A stretch of 64,000 bases of DNA from Doryteuthis pealeii (GCA_023376005.1 CM042152.1:85575856-85639855); one strand, 5' to 3'. Positions 13,400-26,045 are shown, counted from the first letter of the stretch. Notes: generated from the letters alone by a model not told the origin. Numbers and translations are program-made.

Positions 13400-13820
13400 G
13401 AGGCACCTTCGTTGGCTTATGGCATGTCAGGAGATGGAAAATGGCCGCATCCCAAAATGATTCTTTTGTACGGCAAATTAAGTAAAAGGCCTTCCCCGCA
13501 ATCGGGTTGGGAGACCACGCCTATGATTTGAAAGATGTCTGCAGGAGAGTCCGAGATAATGCCATATTGGACGACAAAACATGTGTGGAGGTATATGCAA
13601 AAAATAGGGGCCCCTGACCTTAAAGTTAAGACAAGGGCACGGAGAAATGGATGAGACGGAGATAGAATAGCCTGACAGCAAAAGAGAGCCCAGAAAAGAG
13701 GGGGGAAGTCAGCAGCTCCCAGGAAAGGCATCACATAGGTTTTGTGTGACATTTCAGTGCACCAAAGATTGTCACTCGGAAATTGGCATGGCAGAGTCAC
13801 TTGCCGAGATGCGATATTTA
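13400..13820 (+). pseudogene. LINE 3'-end remnant with frameshifts
   Basis: In shifting plus-strand frames one reads LRWLMACQEMENGRIPK, ILLYGKL and, further on, a degenerate His/Cys segment (...LSLGNWHG...). This order (RWxGHV...DGRIPK...YGEL...CHR..C.SRIG) is that of the C-terminal end of metazoan LINE polyproteins. Several frame changes and stops show it is decayed, or that this part of the assembly is indel-rich. Confidence 0.5.
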
Positions 13821-14229
13821 TCTTTAGTTTATTTTTCTTAGTGCAGAAAGGTGCAACAAACACACACACACAACATCACACACAGCACACATATATTATT
13901 ATATGTATAACATATTATATGTGAGAGAATGGAAGTGAATCTGACGGTATCGTAGTATAGTGAGAATTTGAAAAAACACAGGTTTTAAATTAAATGAGTG
14001 GTAAGCTTTATTAGCCCGACGCTTGCAATGTTTCGATCTGTTGAGTGTATTCTTTCGGCTTTGTTTGATACGAGGGAAGAGGTTTAAAAAAAAAAACTTT
14101 CCGTCACAGAATGGGGAGACTGTGATTAGTCCTTGGTTTATCCAATCTGTTCAATTTTGAAAACCATTGACAGAAACGCTGGAAAGCACCACAGTTTTCT
14201 CCCCATTGCATCCCCATTGCCCTAGTTTC

Positions 14230-14420
14230 CATTCTGAACCTGAGTGCATAGCTACTTTAGGGTCCCATCTATGGTTAAATAGAAATTTTGTTTACACACA
14301 GAAATTGAGTTTAAATTTTTTTCTCCAAAGCTATCGTTACGAATCTTTTAAAAAACTTTGCCGGACATCTAAATGAACCCACCGTGGTCTGATATGCCGT
14401 AAACAAAAAAAACAAAACAA
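14230..14420. mobile_element. Family E terminal fragment
   Basis: GGGTCCCATCTATGGTTAAA to GTGGTCTGATATGCCGTAAA matches the right terminus at 54220-54380, including the CTATCG...ACTTTGCC block. Confidence 0.5.
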
Positions 14421-14606
14421 ACAAACAAAAAAACAATTGACGGCCGTTAACTACTTTCTTTCCTAGCGAAAATGAAGTGTCAAAGTTTGATCACAGAACA
14501 AGATCAATCTTCCATAGTCATTAGGTTCATTTCAAAAATGTATTGAGCCATGGTAAATCCAGTGTCTGGGATAAAACTTGATCTCTCATAAACTGTCGTT
14601 AACTTG

Positions 14607-14890
14607 TTAAGTGTTTCTATTGAATGAGCCCGCCCCTCGTGGTGGGGGTCCTTGGGCTTCGGCCCTGGATCTTCTACAAGTTATATAGCGTTTGAATCCA
14701 GCGGGCCATCCCCCTAGCAATCTTGCCCCCTCCGATTTAAGGGGCGGGTTTATTGCCCAGTGTCCTTGAAGGGGCAATGCCGACGGGATCACGCGAATTT
14801 TCACCCGCCCACCCATGAACTTCAGGGTTTGGTGGGTGGTCCCTACGTTATAGGGCCTTGTGCCTAACGTACAAGTGAGTGGGTACGAGG
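14607..14890. repeat. GC-rich unclassified block
   Basis: Distinctly richer in G and C than its surroundings (CCCGCCCCTCGTGGTGGGGG, GGGCTTCGGCCCTGGATC). A 69-codon minus-strand frame covers it, but I recognise no domain. It probably is the 3' region of an unidentified repeat. Confidence 0.4.
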
Positions 14891-15210
14891 TAAATCCATG
14901 TTTCTGTTTTTATGTCATGATTTTGTTGGCAACCGGAATTGAATATTCGTGTTCCTTTTGCATGTCATACTTTAACAGATACTTTGTATTATAGGAATAA
15001 TCCAAGAGTGCTTCCACTGACACGAACTGTGAAAGACAAACAGGAAGTTGAAGTTTTCACACGTGTCCATGAGTCAACACGATCCGTTAATTTTATCAAG
15101 GATTACCAAGCAGACAAAAAAAAAAAGAAAATAAGAACTAGTCGCATTACTTTCTATATCCACCGCATACTTCAGAGGCGTGCGTAGAATAGGTATGCAT
15201 ATAAGCAAAT

Positions 15211-15515
15211 GGTGCGGCGTGTGGTAAATGGGTTAAAGTCATTGAGAGATGGGACTCGTCGCCCCGAGTTCAAGATCCTGGATGTGATAACTTGCATTCA
15301 CTTAGCGCTAATACCCTTTGGATAAGGTATGACATCCATCTTTCGCCAGCCATGGGTAAATAGTGGCAGACTGGGCTCTTTACCTTGGTTTAAGGCAAAC
15401 CGGTCTAGGAAGAAGGAAAACTCTGAATTCAAACCTATTGAGCTCCCGCTTAAGAAAGTGACAATGTTCCACATCCTGCCCCTGCTTGTGTAGGGGTTGG
15501 TCAATATGAATATAA
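15211..15515 (+). mobile_element. SINE family 2 copy
   Basis: GGTAAATGGGTTAAAGTC head, GAGTTCAAGATCC B-box-like segment, GCTAATACCCTTTGGATAAGG body and a TGTTCCACATCCTGCCCC...GGGGTTGG tail. It shows more indels than the 53 kb and 56 kb copies. Confidence 0.65.
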
Positions 15516-15764
15516 GAATCAGAAGTATATAACAATTTATTAGTATTAAGGCACTGTTGACGGTTGGGTTAGATTTACGGCATGTCAATCGTTTGGTTTA
15601 TTTCAAAATACCGAAGACATTTGTTTTATTTATTTTGTTGGATCTTCATTTTTTTAAAAATCAATTTTTTTATAACTCAGTTTAAAGGTTCATAGAGATA
15701 TGGGAAGTAAAAATTTAACATAAATGTACGGAGATCACGAGGAAATCATAGATGTAAAATTAAA

Positions 15765-16035
15765 TAGATACATAGATATGAAGAGAATGAGTATAGAATA
15801 GATATAGATAGATAGATAGACATATGAAAAGGGATAGATAGATAGATAGATAGAGTAGATAGATAGATAGTGGTGAAGTGATGAGGATAATATAACAATA
15901 GACAGATGAGGATAGACAGATAGATATGAAGAGATGAGGATAATTAAATATATATATATTATATATTATATATATTATAAGGAGAGAGAGAGAGAGAGAG
16001 ATGATAGATACGAGAAGGGGAGAGAGAGAGAGAAA
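15765..16035. repeat. (GATA)n and (GA)n microsatellites
   Basis: GATAGATAGATA units interspersed with AGATGAGGATA, ending in (TA)n and (GA)n. A CTAT counterpart is found at 47490-47510 and 48930-49000 inside the 1.78 kb ITR element. Confidence 0.88.
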
Positions 16036-16071
16036 TAGATAATTTCATTATCCGAAATAAGACATGCTCTT

Positions 16072-16253
16072 CGCCCACTCAGCGTAATGAGTAGCACAGT
16101 ATCTGTGCGGTAAATGTGTTGATGGCTAGGCGTGGCGCTCCGCGTCAAGAACCCAAAACAATCTCCTTGGTCTACTTGACTCTATGAAATGAGGATAATG
16201 ACTCCCTCGCTGTCTGGCTGATACCGACTTTAGGCCCACCTCGATGACTGTCT
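16072..16253 (+). mobile_element. SINE family 1, headless copy with inverted tail
   Basis: Begins at CCCACTCAGCGTAATGAGTA without the tRNA head and runs to GACTTTAGGCCCACCTCGAT. A second, inverted copy of the last ~25 bp lies at 16,303-16,325 across an AT-rich spacer, so the tail can form a hairpin. Confidence 0.6.
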
Positions 16254-16698
16254 ACTTCATATATATATATTAAATAATATATATATATATATGATAATGT
16301 AAAGTCGTCGAGGGTGGGCCTAATTATAAATATAGTATATATAATATATATATAATAAAATATATATGTCAAATGTAAACAATTCTAAGCTATTTTCAGC
16401 CGACAGTATTTGGAGAATAGTGCTTTAAGTTGAAGTCAGACCTAATTTTTTGAAAAGTAATTCATTAATGGTTAATCTCCCGCCTAATTAACCAGTTAAT
16501 GAATTGAACTTTCAAAAATTACGGTTGGACTTCCAATTAAGCAACTATTCCTCCCCATATATATATATATATATATATAATTATATATATAATATTATAT
16601 ATTTATATAAAGAGTGAGGATAGATATGGTAATGATAGGAATAGCCGATGGCAGGATAGATAAGTTCAAAATTTAAGGTTATTTGCAATTCTCTTTTG

Positions 16699-16798
16699 NN
16701 NNNNNNNNNNNNNNNNNNNNNNNNNNNNNNNNNNNNNNNNNNNNNNNNNNNNNNNNNNNNNNNNNNNNNNNNNNNNNNNNNNNNNNNNNNNNNNNNNN
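16699..16798. other. Assembly gap (100 N)
   Basis: Exactly 100 Ns, the conventional symbol for a gap of unknown length. The frames running through it are meaningless. Confidence 0.99.
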
Positions 16799-17225
16799 AT
16801 TTAGCCACTTGACTTTCACTTTGAAACAAGACGGTAGCCATTTTGAATGTGTCGTGCGAATATATCATAATCTTCGAAGAATCGTTTGAAAACATATACA
16901 ACTGATGCTTTAACACAAAAATATGCATAAATGTGTTCTTAATAACATTAAGTTCATTTCAGATAATTTTATGCTAAGATTTAGCCAACTGACTTTCACT
17001 TTGAAACAGCGGTAGCCATTTTGAATGTGTCCGTGCGAGAATCATACAAAATCTTAGAATCTGTTTCGAAAACAATACAACTGCATGCTTTAACACAAAA
17101 TATCATAAAATGCGTGTTTCTTATATATTTAAGTTTCATTTCAGATTAATAGAAGCAATATTTTATGCTAGGAATCTTAACTAAATGTGAAAATTAACCA
17201 TACTTAAGCACCAAGTCATGTGCAC
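16799..17225. repeat. ~180 bp tandem duplication at the right edge of the gap (family A related)
   Basis: Two copies, from 16799 and 16978, both begin ATTTAGCCA-CTGACTTTCA and share CGGTAGCCATTTTGAATGTG, TGCTTTAACACAAAA and AAGTTCATTTCAGAT. They contain pieces of the family A MITE interior. The copies differ by many single-base indels, so they may be one locus assembled twice beside the gap. Confidence 0.6.
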
Positions 17226-17430
17226 TATAAGTTCATTTGAAGTAGTTTTATCTGAATAGGCGTTTTTCTTATAGTCATTTTTAGAACACTCATTGATAAA
17301 CAGTTGCGCACTTGGTGTTAGGATCACTTGTCACTTTCATACATATTTTTCTATAAACAAACATAAAATTAATCTTTTTACTGTCTCCTCATTCTCAGTC
17401 TTTAATTGGAGATTACCTACATTCATATTG

Positions 17431-17607
17431 ATGGTTATCATCTTTACTTTGTATAGTTTCCAGTGTATAGCTTACAAGGTTGAAGCCATCCGCGCACATT
17501 CGTATGGCAGATTTGGCCGGAAGTTGTCTTTCAAACATCTGTTGGCAGGTGTGTACAATGTACAAGCCTTTATCATGATCGCAGAACCATACATAACAAA
17601 TGCGTGA
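17431..17607 (+). CDS. Weak small ORF with signal-like N terminus and an RF-G-RK motif
   Basis: 58 codons from an internal ATG. Residues 1-14 are hydrophobic (MVIIFTLYSFQCIA), followed by RAHSYGRFGRKLS, where F-G-R-K looks like an amidation/dibasic cleavage site that would release a short RF-amide. There is only one such motif, no family match, and the frame also opens further upstream. Chance is the most likely explanation. Confidence 0.12.
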   Translation: MVIIFTLYSFQCIAYKVEAIRAHSYGRFGRKLSFKHLLAGVYNVQAFIMIAEPYITNA

Positions 17608-17999
17608 ACACTGTGGCTACTCTTACTATTATCAAAACTTATCGATTGCTACTACACTTAAGCAGGTTCTTCAGTAGTTTCGGGAACTAAATACGGCGAC
17701 TGAAGTGAGTTGAGAGTTCGCACAAGAGAGATATTATAAGTTTTGTATTACATTTTTCACGTCATAAGACGACTGCTTGTTTATATTATACACAAACAAA
17801 TTCAGTAAGAGACTCATAATCCATTTTTGCGTCAATATGGTCTTTTTTTGAACTCTCTTAAAGGTGTCGATATTGGTTTATGCTTCAGCAAAAAAAAACA
17901 GAACAACAAGTAAATAATCACTTGTGAGCCTATTGCTTCTGTCTCTCTTCACTGCACTACATTTCACTTATCGTAATCCTATTTCTGACATCTAAAACA

Positions 18000-20900
18000 T
18001 GCTACCATACCTCACCTACATAATAATCTTATATCAGAAACCAGCTTTATTACATAATTGTGATTTGTTCGAGTATAGGTTTAACTGACATATGTTTTTG
18101 ATAGACGTTCGGAAGCCCTGCTGTTGAGTATAAATTAATAGATATAATAGATTACAACTAAATGATCTACTCACCATTATAAAAATGAAAATGAGTCAAT
18201 TATACAATAGTAATGTCATTAGATATTATTTTAATAACAATTTTATAGCAATCTAAATATATAGTCACTGGAGAGGGAGTCCCCAACACACACGCAACTA
18301 AACTTCATATTTCAACTCGAATTTGAGTTTGACGTGTGAACCTCATATTTTGATGTTGATAATCTTGGGGTGATATAGCTGTAAGGAGTATAACATGGCT
18401 TTAGAACTCATTTTTAAAATACTTTCACATTATAGACCAATTTACTCCAGTTTCTTTTTGAAATAAAGTAAAGTGTATTACTGTTTCAAATACAATGATT
18501 CCATTAACATGTTACTTCTGAACTGGGTTATGGTGTATTATAATTTTTCCACTGTTTAGTGGTCTCTGTCATTTATTAATACTGTTTTAACCATCAAAGT
18601 GAGATCATATCCTGTGAATTTTTTGTGTATATTTAATAGAAAAGAGAATCAGATAACATATATTTAGTTTCACTTGAAAATAAAACTATAAATGCGTAAA
18701 ATTAATATACGTTTCGCTGGTATGGTATCTCTCCATAATTCAGCACGCAATAAAAAACGACAACAATTTTTTCTATAGAGAATGTATTGTTATGAATTAG
18801 ATACGTTATAAGAACTCCCGCTGGTTTCTTGACCAAAATGAATTTAGCACCCCTCCTACAGAACACTCATACTATATACCAAAATATTGCCTAGTTGAGA
18901 ATCCTTATCTAGATTATATATTATGAATAGTCTGCTTCAGAATGTTCGTAATATAGCATTCCATATGTATGACACTTTTATAAACCCTGCATTATTTATT
19001 TTATTTCAAAAATTTCTCATTTTGTTTGTATAAGCGTTCATTCCTTGTGTGTAAATTCGATATTTTTAGAAACTGTTGATGTTATTTTTGTACACTGGTC
19101 GTGCCCCCGAACGACCATAAAAGATAAAATACCTGTGGGAGGCGTAAAATATTGCCTGTGGAGTAGTACTCTCTCATATGTTCGCGATCTATTTTATGTT
19201 TACTCGCATGTATACAGAGTAGAGAATACACTGTTACTTATCTGTATAACATACTATCAGCATAAGATACATGCAATAGACGACGAATGTGTAGAGTGAA
19301 CTCTAGCATAAATTATGGGTGAATGAGCATAAAATTCTAAGGGCTAGTTGAATTGGCAGTCTATAAAATCCACGAGAATATTCATAATTACTGAAAATAA
19401 AATTATTTCACATACACACAAATTTTAAGGTAATATTTTTCTGTAGAAATTGCTTTTTTTATTTAACAATTTCGTGTATAATATTGAGTGGTATATAACT
19501 TGTGGATAATTTTTGTTTTATATTCTATATAGAAGAAAGTTTGAGACCTATTGCATGTTAAACTATATTATAGTTTTATATAATTGTCCCTCCCATCACG
19601 GTGGTAGCGGGTGGGGTGGGGTGGACTAAAATTTCAATACAGTTTTCTTCCAAAAAAAAAAAAAAAAAAATTAGTGCGTGATTAAATTGATAAATTTATA
19701 CTGGAAGAATTTATCATTAAAATATTCTGAATATGAATCTTTCGTTTAAACTTACTGAAGAGAGAACACAGTATCACATATTATTTTGCCTGAATAGAGA
19801 GAAGATATATTCATAATGTTTTAAAACATGAAACAATTTTTGTTTTTATGTATTTCTAATGGATCATTAACTTATGATTAGTAAACATTATGGTTTTTTA
19901 TGAAAATTCAAATTCACAATTGTTTTAAAATATGTGGCTCTTGATATTAAAAAGATTATTAATGTTTTATTTTTAGTTTCTAAGTGAAATAAATATCTTA
20001 TTTAATTAGAGCATGTTAAAACTAGATTATTTACTTTATACTTTACTCTTATACTCGACGAAGTAATTAAGAGTTTTTGCAAAAGAAAAATTCTATTTTG
20101 CAGAAAAAAATACAAATATATACATTCTTTTTTGGTTTTAAATACATATAATAGCTCTAATTAAATAATTGAATATGAGAAATGAGTAAAAAGATAATCT
20201 ACATAATCTTTTATAAATTTTTTGTTTTCTACATTTATTCACTTTTTGGATACTTATTTTCTCATAGGAGCTCCATGCGTAAAAAAAAAACTTTTTTTTT
20301 TGTCTTTCTAATGCATACACTTTCGAGCTCCTTTCAATATCTCTTTGATTTTGATACTATTAATGGGTAGTATCATAGCATTATTTGGACCAACTTGAAG
20401 CAATGTTAACTCGCTCTCCTACCAACATTAGGAGTCGGAGTTCAAATTAAGTGACCTGAAAAAAATTGAGAAAGTTTTATAAATAGTGAGAGAATAATGC
20501 ATTATAAAAGAGATCTATTTTCAATTGACACAAAACACTGAAAATTCATTAAAATCCGAATAATTTTCCCTGACTTTTCAGGTTTAATATTTATTTGTTT
20601 CTTGTAGTGGTGTGGGGGGTGTATAAAGGTTATTTTTGTCAAAAACTAATTTTAACATTCATATAGTTTGCTAGTCCCCCTAGAAATATAGCTTAAAATA
20701 CATCACGTGACAGGAAATGGAGCAGGTTGCCTAATTTTAATCAGATTTTTACTACCATGTACATTCAAAGTTGAAATTTAATTCCAATATTTCATTGATT
20801 TAATGGTGCTAAAATGTTAAACTCACTTATTTCCGTAAGCTTAGAAAAAAAAAAAAAAAAAATAAATTTTAAATAAATAAATATAAAACATTTAAAAAAA

Positions 20901-21180
20901 AAAATTTCTTCTTTTGAATGGTCACCAAAAAGTTTTGAACGATATTGGGTGGGGAAGTAAATTGGAAGTCTCTAGTGAAAATTTAACTTGATTTAAAGTT
21001 TGTTTTAATATCAGACTTAATCACTAATGATTTTTCTAGTTTAAACCTAAGAAGGCACTACAAAAACTTCGGGGCTAAATAGGGGGTCGCCAGGGGGAGA
21101 ATTGATAAATGTGTGGAAGCAAAGAGGTTAAAGGACCATATACAAAGTCTTACAGTTGAGATTAAATGACTATGACATTT
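18000..21180. other. AT-rich non-coding stretch
   Basis: No gene, RNA or recognisable repeat except a poly(A) run at 19654-19671 and another at 20845-20862. Short frames here look random. Confidence 0.6.
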
Positions 21181-21199
21181 TTTATGAAATTCTAATAGG

Positions 21200-21450
21200 A
21201 GAGAGAGGAGAGAGTTAGAGGTGCGTATGAGAGAGAGAGTTGTTGCATTATGAGACGAGAGAAGACGAGGAGTGGTGCGTATGAGAGAGTAAGAGGAGAG
21301 CAGAGAGTAGAAGAGGTAGAGAAATGAGAAGGAGAGTAGAAAGAGAGAGTGTGTGTGTTATTGAGATGAGAGGAGATATAGCAGAGAGTTGGGAGGAAGA
21401 GAGAGAGGGAAAGAGACAAGAGTTGTGTGTTGAGAAGAGAGAGGAAAGAG
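21200..21450. repeat. Degenerate GA-rich tract
   Basis: GAGAGAGTTG/GTGCGTATGAGAGA-type units in loose repetition. The Ser/Leu-rich minus-strand frame and the Glu/Arg-rich plus-strand frame are both products of this composition. Confidence 0.75.
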
Positions 21451-21689
21451 TGTTGTATCAGGATATAAAAATTGCAACGATGGCAGTTCTAAAAACTATT
21501 TACTAACCAATATTGGAACAGAAACACGGTTCTTTTACAGGTATTTTTTGTTAATTAAGTGGACACCCCATCCAACTAATAAGCGGAGACTGCAAAAAAT
21601 GAAAATATAAAAATAAAAATAAAAAACAAAACAAGCAAAGCGTACCAGAAAAAGTTAATACTTATCTTTTAAAGTTGAGGATAAAACAA

Positions 21690-22445
21690 ATACTATGTTG
21701 GTCGGGAAAATTAAAACTGAAAGTTTTTTGGTGGTTCCCCATGACAGTTTAACTACAGTCTATGAATGAACTTTTTGCGAATTGGGTTAAAGGTTTTTAA
21801 TATTACGTGTATTGCTTAAAAAAAATGTTAAAAATAAAAAAATTACTATACATTTAATGTTGAAAAATATTTTATAAACCAAGTTTAATTGAAATTATAT
21901 ACATTGCAATTACTAACACAAAACAGATGAACTAATGTGTCTAACCGTTGGTTCAATAATTAATTTCAATGGTTAATTAAAAGTATAGTAAATTTTGGGT
22001 TTTTTTGTTGTTTCTTTAAGCAATAATTAAAAAACAAACCTTAATCCCCAAACCCTAACCGTAACCCAATTCGCAAAAAAGTTAGGCGTTGGTGTTGGGG
22101 TTTAAGGTTAGTTTAATGGGAATAAATAAATTGGGTTTGTTTTTTTCTGGGCCACCCTAACTTTATACTTTGACACCTTTGCGCAGGTTCAGTTCGATAT
22201 GGGGGATCGATTTACTATAAAACTTATACGGGGAAATGAGCACCACTGAAAACTCAAAAAATAAAAAACTTTTGTTGAATTTTTTATACAGTCTGAATAA
22301 ATTGGCGTGTAATCGATAAATAATCCATTGAAAGAAAAAAAAAAAAAAAAAAAAAATTAAAAAACAAAAATTTTTAGATGGTTCAGATGCTCAGGTCCGC
22401 AACTTTCCGTTTTAATTTTCCTACCAATTTTGCAAGTTTAAGCCC
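21690..22445. mobile_element. MITE family C, diverged and expanded copy
   Basis: Shares TCGGGAAAATTAAAACTG on the left, TTTTTTTCTGGGCCACCCTA and TTTTGCAAGTTTAAGCCC on the right, plus an inner pair around AACCCTAACCGTAACCC and GGTGTTGGGGTTTAAGG. Long A-runs interrupt it. Confidence 0.5.
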
Positions 22446-22449
22446 TTTT

Positions 22450-22933
22450 TTCATCAATGCAAAACATTACAGTGTAAACAATGTTTAATGTTTACTAAAC
22501 ATTAAACAATTTACACGAAACTTATATAGCGACTCCTTGGGATAAGTAATGCTAATTTAACAAATTTAGTATTCAGTGTTTGATTTTTAGATTGTAAGCA
22601 ATTTTAATTTATTTAAGTCAGTGGCTTAGTTTTTAAATGTTAAAAAAATTAAATAAATAAAAAACAATGTCAGAATAAGAATTTTATTCCATGAGCATAG
22701 TTATTGCATTTTTTCAAGAAATATTTGTCCGACATTTATACAAAGCAATATAAAACATGTGATTGATTTATAATACTTCAAATCATCAAGAAATACAAAT
22801 AAAAGTTTTTGTTTTGTTGCTTTTTTTAAAATCAAGAAAACAAATCAATGAACAAAAACTCAGATTTCATAGGATTCATTAATCAAATAATCAAGTGATT
22901 AGTGTTGAAATTTAAAATTTTTCCATTTAAAAT

Positions 22934-22976
<43 letters not shown>

Positions 22977-24456
22977 ACCGGAATGTGTAAAGTTTTTAAA
23001 TTCCAAAGAAGTAGGAAAGGCTTTATAAAATTAGTCTTGAATTCTTTTGCATAAAAATATTTTCTTTAAAATCCTGCTATCTGCTGAATAAATAATTACT
23101 GGCCAAATAGTTAGCTAGTTTTATTTTTGTTTAGTAAATAAATACAATAAGGCAAGATTGGTTCCTAAAAGAGAGTTTGTTTTTTGTATTTTGAGTCAGA
23201 CATTAAACTAGAGTGTTTATAAAGTTAACTTAAAGTGGGAGGAAAATTGTTTTTAAAATTTAAATTGGCCAGCTCATATTTAATTATGCAAAAATGTATC
23301 CAGTCTGGAGAAAGAAAAACAAAAGAAGTTTATCATTTAAGTTGCATATTTTTAAGTAAAATGAGAAAAATATATCTGTCAGTAGCCACAAAAAGATACG
23401 TTTGGACAGGAGTTGGAGAAAAAAAAAAAAAACAAAAAAATAAGAATATTTGAGAGAATTACTTATTAAATTTCTTAAACCAGGGAAAAAAATAAAGTAA
23501 ATTTAAATAACTTTTTACAAAAAATCTCAGTAAGAATAATTTAAAAATAATGTAATACATCAAGATAAATAAATAAATACATACAATAGAATTTTTTAAA
23601 AGTTAATTTTAACCCAAAATATAATATACTTATGATAAATTGCTCAAGTTTAGAAAACAGATTATTTAGAGAGACTAAAAAAAAAAAGACGAAAGGAAAT
23701 ATATATGTCCTGTCTTCTAAATCATTTTCGAAGTTAGGTATATTTTGAGGACTACTGAAGATAATTGTTGTAGTCTTTAAACAAATTTCAGAGAAAGGGG
23801 GGAAAATCTTCTCTCGACGATGTCAGAAAATGAAAAGACCACGATGATAATTATAAAAAGAAAAGCAACCCGACAATTCTGTCGGGAGAAATCAAAGAAC
23901 AAAAAATATCCTCCATCTTTAGAAAAGAAAAATTCATAGATTTAATATTAGGGAAAATTTTTCAAATTTTTATAGTTGATTTTTTTTAACGCAAAAACAA
24001 AACCCTTAACCTGAATAAAAAAAAATATATAATATATATTAACCCTGGTTAAAAACTACACAGGGCTTTAAAAAAATAAAAAAAGGTCAATTAAAATTTA
24101 AATATTTAAATTGTAATCGGTTGAATAATAAAAAATTCAAATATAATTATTTCATGAAAGCAACATTTGCTAGTTTTTGAAATTTAACTATTTGCAAAGA
24201 TATTCGTAAAAATAGATTTAAAATATCAAAAGTGAAAACATTTAGATAAACTAAAATTGAAAAATATATCAATTTCTTGATAGAAAACTTACTTTAAAAA
24301 TAAGCAGAGATTCTAGAAATCTTTCCATTTTTTTTGTGGTGGTTTGAATATTTTACCCCTATTTTTTTTTTCTTTTTTTAACAAGTCATTCAAAAAAAAA
24401 TTAAAAATAAATAAAATATTGAAGTCATTAAAATATGAAAATAAAAATTCTGGTTC
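22450..24456. other. AT-rich region, probably containing the nanos 3' UTR
   Basis: No ORF of note. Homopolymer A runs at 22340-22360 and 22939-22972. The part next to 24457 should be the nanos 3' UTR, but I cannot point to a definite poly(A) signal. Confidence 0.5.
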
Positions 24457-25485
24457 TTACATAATCGATCTATCGACCTCAGAAATAGAAAAATCAACAT
24501 TAAATTTATTTCTTTGCCATTTCCACCGGGCGTCCGAACTTACAGACTTTAAACCATTATTGTTATTATTAATATTGTTATTATTGTAAACCGTGGAGGA
24601 AATTGTGGACATATTTTCTGTCCCTAAAGTCGAACCCTGATGAATCTGGATATGATGTCCATTGGAACCACAGACATTATTATTACTAGGGTTTGACGTG
24701 CCAAGAGGACAATACCGGACAGTATGGGCATTATCACCATTAGACCCACAAAGTGGACAGGTGTAACTACGAAGAACCGGGCAACTTACCCGTCCAGTTT
24801 CGTCTTTTAAAATATGACTAGAATATAAAGAAATATCTTCGCCATTGTTTTTGCAGAACACACAGTGTTCAACTTTGGGAGGTTTCTTTTTCTTGCGTTG
24901 CTCTTTGAATGTCATGTAAGTCTCCAGGGGGTTGCCGTTTTGATTGTTAACACTGGAACTAGAAACAACTTTCGGCTCTTTCAGTGCCACATAAGATTCC
25001 AAAATATGGTCATAATTATCAATATAACACTGGGGAACAGACATCTTGGTAGAGTCAGTTAATGTGTAGTAAGTTTCCATTTGGTTGTTATTGCTGTAGT
25101 TCAAATTTTGAAGAATCCCGGACATGTTGTTTTTCGCAGGTGTTGGTTCTGAACTCTTGTGGTAATTTCCCAAAGAATTCGGTTTAGCCATCAAATGACA
25201 TGCTATTATGTCTTCTTGCATTTCATACTGACAGTCAAATCCATTTTTCCGAAATTCTTCAATTGAAGAAATGCGGATTTCGTGTAGAGGATCAATAGCC
25301 AGATTAGAATTGGTAAAGTCAAAATAGAGAGCATCAAGTTTACAACCGATTTGACCGGGTCGGCCACAACACGGTTCATATTCACGGCCAATTACTGAAT
25401 CTCCAGACATCATTCCCCGACTCAAGATTGCTCCAGTTGTCGTCGCAAACCTTATATGCTTTGGTTGGTTCTGTAACTGGTTCAT
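24457..25485 (-). CDS. nanos: Nanos-family RNA-binding zinc-finger protein (single exon, 342 aa)
   Basis: The sequence shows a 342-residue open frame with two consecutive CCHC knuckles at residues 208-259: C208-x2-C211-x12-H224-x10-C235, seven residues, then C243-x2-C246-x7-H254-x4-C259. This spacing is diagnostic for the Nanos zinc finger. A lysine-rich stretch (197-204) precedes it. The N-terminal ~200 residues are low-complexity, and an Asn run (301-310) plus a tryptophan-containing basic tail follow. The finger is usually close to the C terminus, so the 83 residues after it are long. The start is well fixed: an in-frame TAA lies four codons before the ATG. No intron is needed. In the family, Nanos works with Pumilio and recruits CCR4-NOT to repress mRNAs in germ cells and embryos. 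I do not see an obvious N-terminal NOT1-binding motif. The reading frame is intact, which argues for a live gene. Paralogue number (nanos1/2/3) cannot be assigned. Confidence 0.93.
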   Translation of the reverse strand: MNQLQNQPKHIRFATTTGAILSRGMMSGDSVIGREYEPCCGRPGQIGCKLDALYFDFTNSNLAIDPLHEIRISSIEEFRKNGFDCQYEMQEDIIACHLMAKPNSLGNYHKSSEPTPAKNNMSGILQNLNYSNNNQMETYYTLTDSTKMSVPQCYIDNYDHILESYVALKEPKVVSSSSVNNQNGNPLETYMTFKEQRKKKKPPKVEHCVFCKNNGEDISLYSSHILKDETGRVSCPVLRSYTCPLCGSNGDNAHTVRYCPLGTSNPSNNNVCGSNGHHIQIHQGSTLGTENMSTISSTVYNNNNINNNNNGLKSVSSDARWKWQRNKFNVDFSISEVDRSIM

Positions 25486-25800
25486 ATTTATACTTTACTT
25501 AATTTCTTCTTTCAAATCAAAATGGAGGGGTGTCTTTACTTGTTTTTCCGTTTTAAAACTTGGTCTTTGGTGTAGATGTGCTTAGGAAATTTGGTCGAGG
25601 CTATTTTAATTGAATAAGAAAACCAAAATTAACTTATTTTCTGTTTGTTTGTGTCATGACAATAAAATATTTTTTCTTATTTTTTTGTTTTGTTTTAGTT
25701 TTTCTTTTAGCCTTAATGGCTGACAGATAGCATCTTGAGAATGGAGGCGCTATTAAGGGTCACGTGACAAATTTTACGCAATTGATTGGTCTCGGATCAA
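25486..25800 (-). promoter_or_regulatory. Probable nanos 5' UTR/promoter region
   Basis: Immediately 5' of the ATG on the minus strand. A CACGTG E-box is present at about 25760. This is position-based: no TATA box or start site could be fixed. Confidence 0.3.
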
Positions 25801-26011
25801 AACTTTATTCAATTCAAAATTTAGAAAAAATTATTTATAATTAATTGTTGATTATTTTAATTTCTTTTCTCTTTTTTTTTAGCAATACGCAAATTGCGAA
25901 GAAATTTCATTTAAGAATTATAAAAATAATAGTGTAGTACCCGTCAAAAAAGATTATTTATGTACTGTACGGCGTGACACTTGCTAGGATCAGAGTGTAG
26001 AATGTGTGGAA

Positions 26012-26045
26012 AAAAAACAAACAAACAAACAAACAAACAAACAAA

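Noticed and set aside
13417..13869. 150-codon minus-strand frame
   Set aside because: It is antisense to the LINE remnant on the plus strand and shows no domain.
16581..16928. Open frames on both strands across the N gap
   Set aside because: The gap is 100 Ns of unknown real length, so the frames are artificial.
24865..25062. 65-codon plus-strand frame
   Set aside because: Antisense shadow of the nanos coding region.
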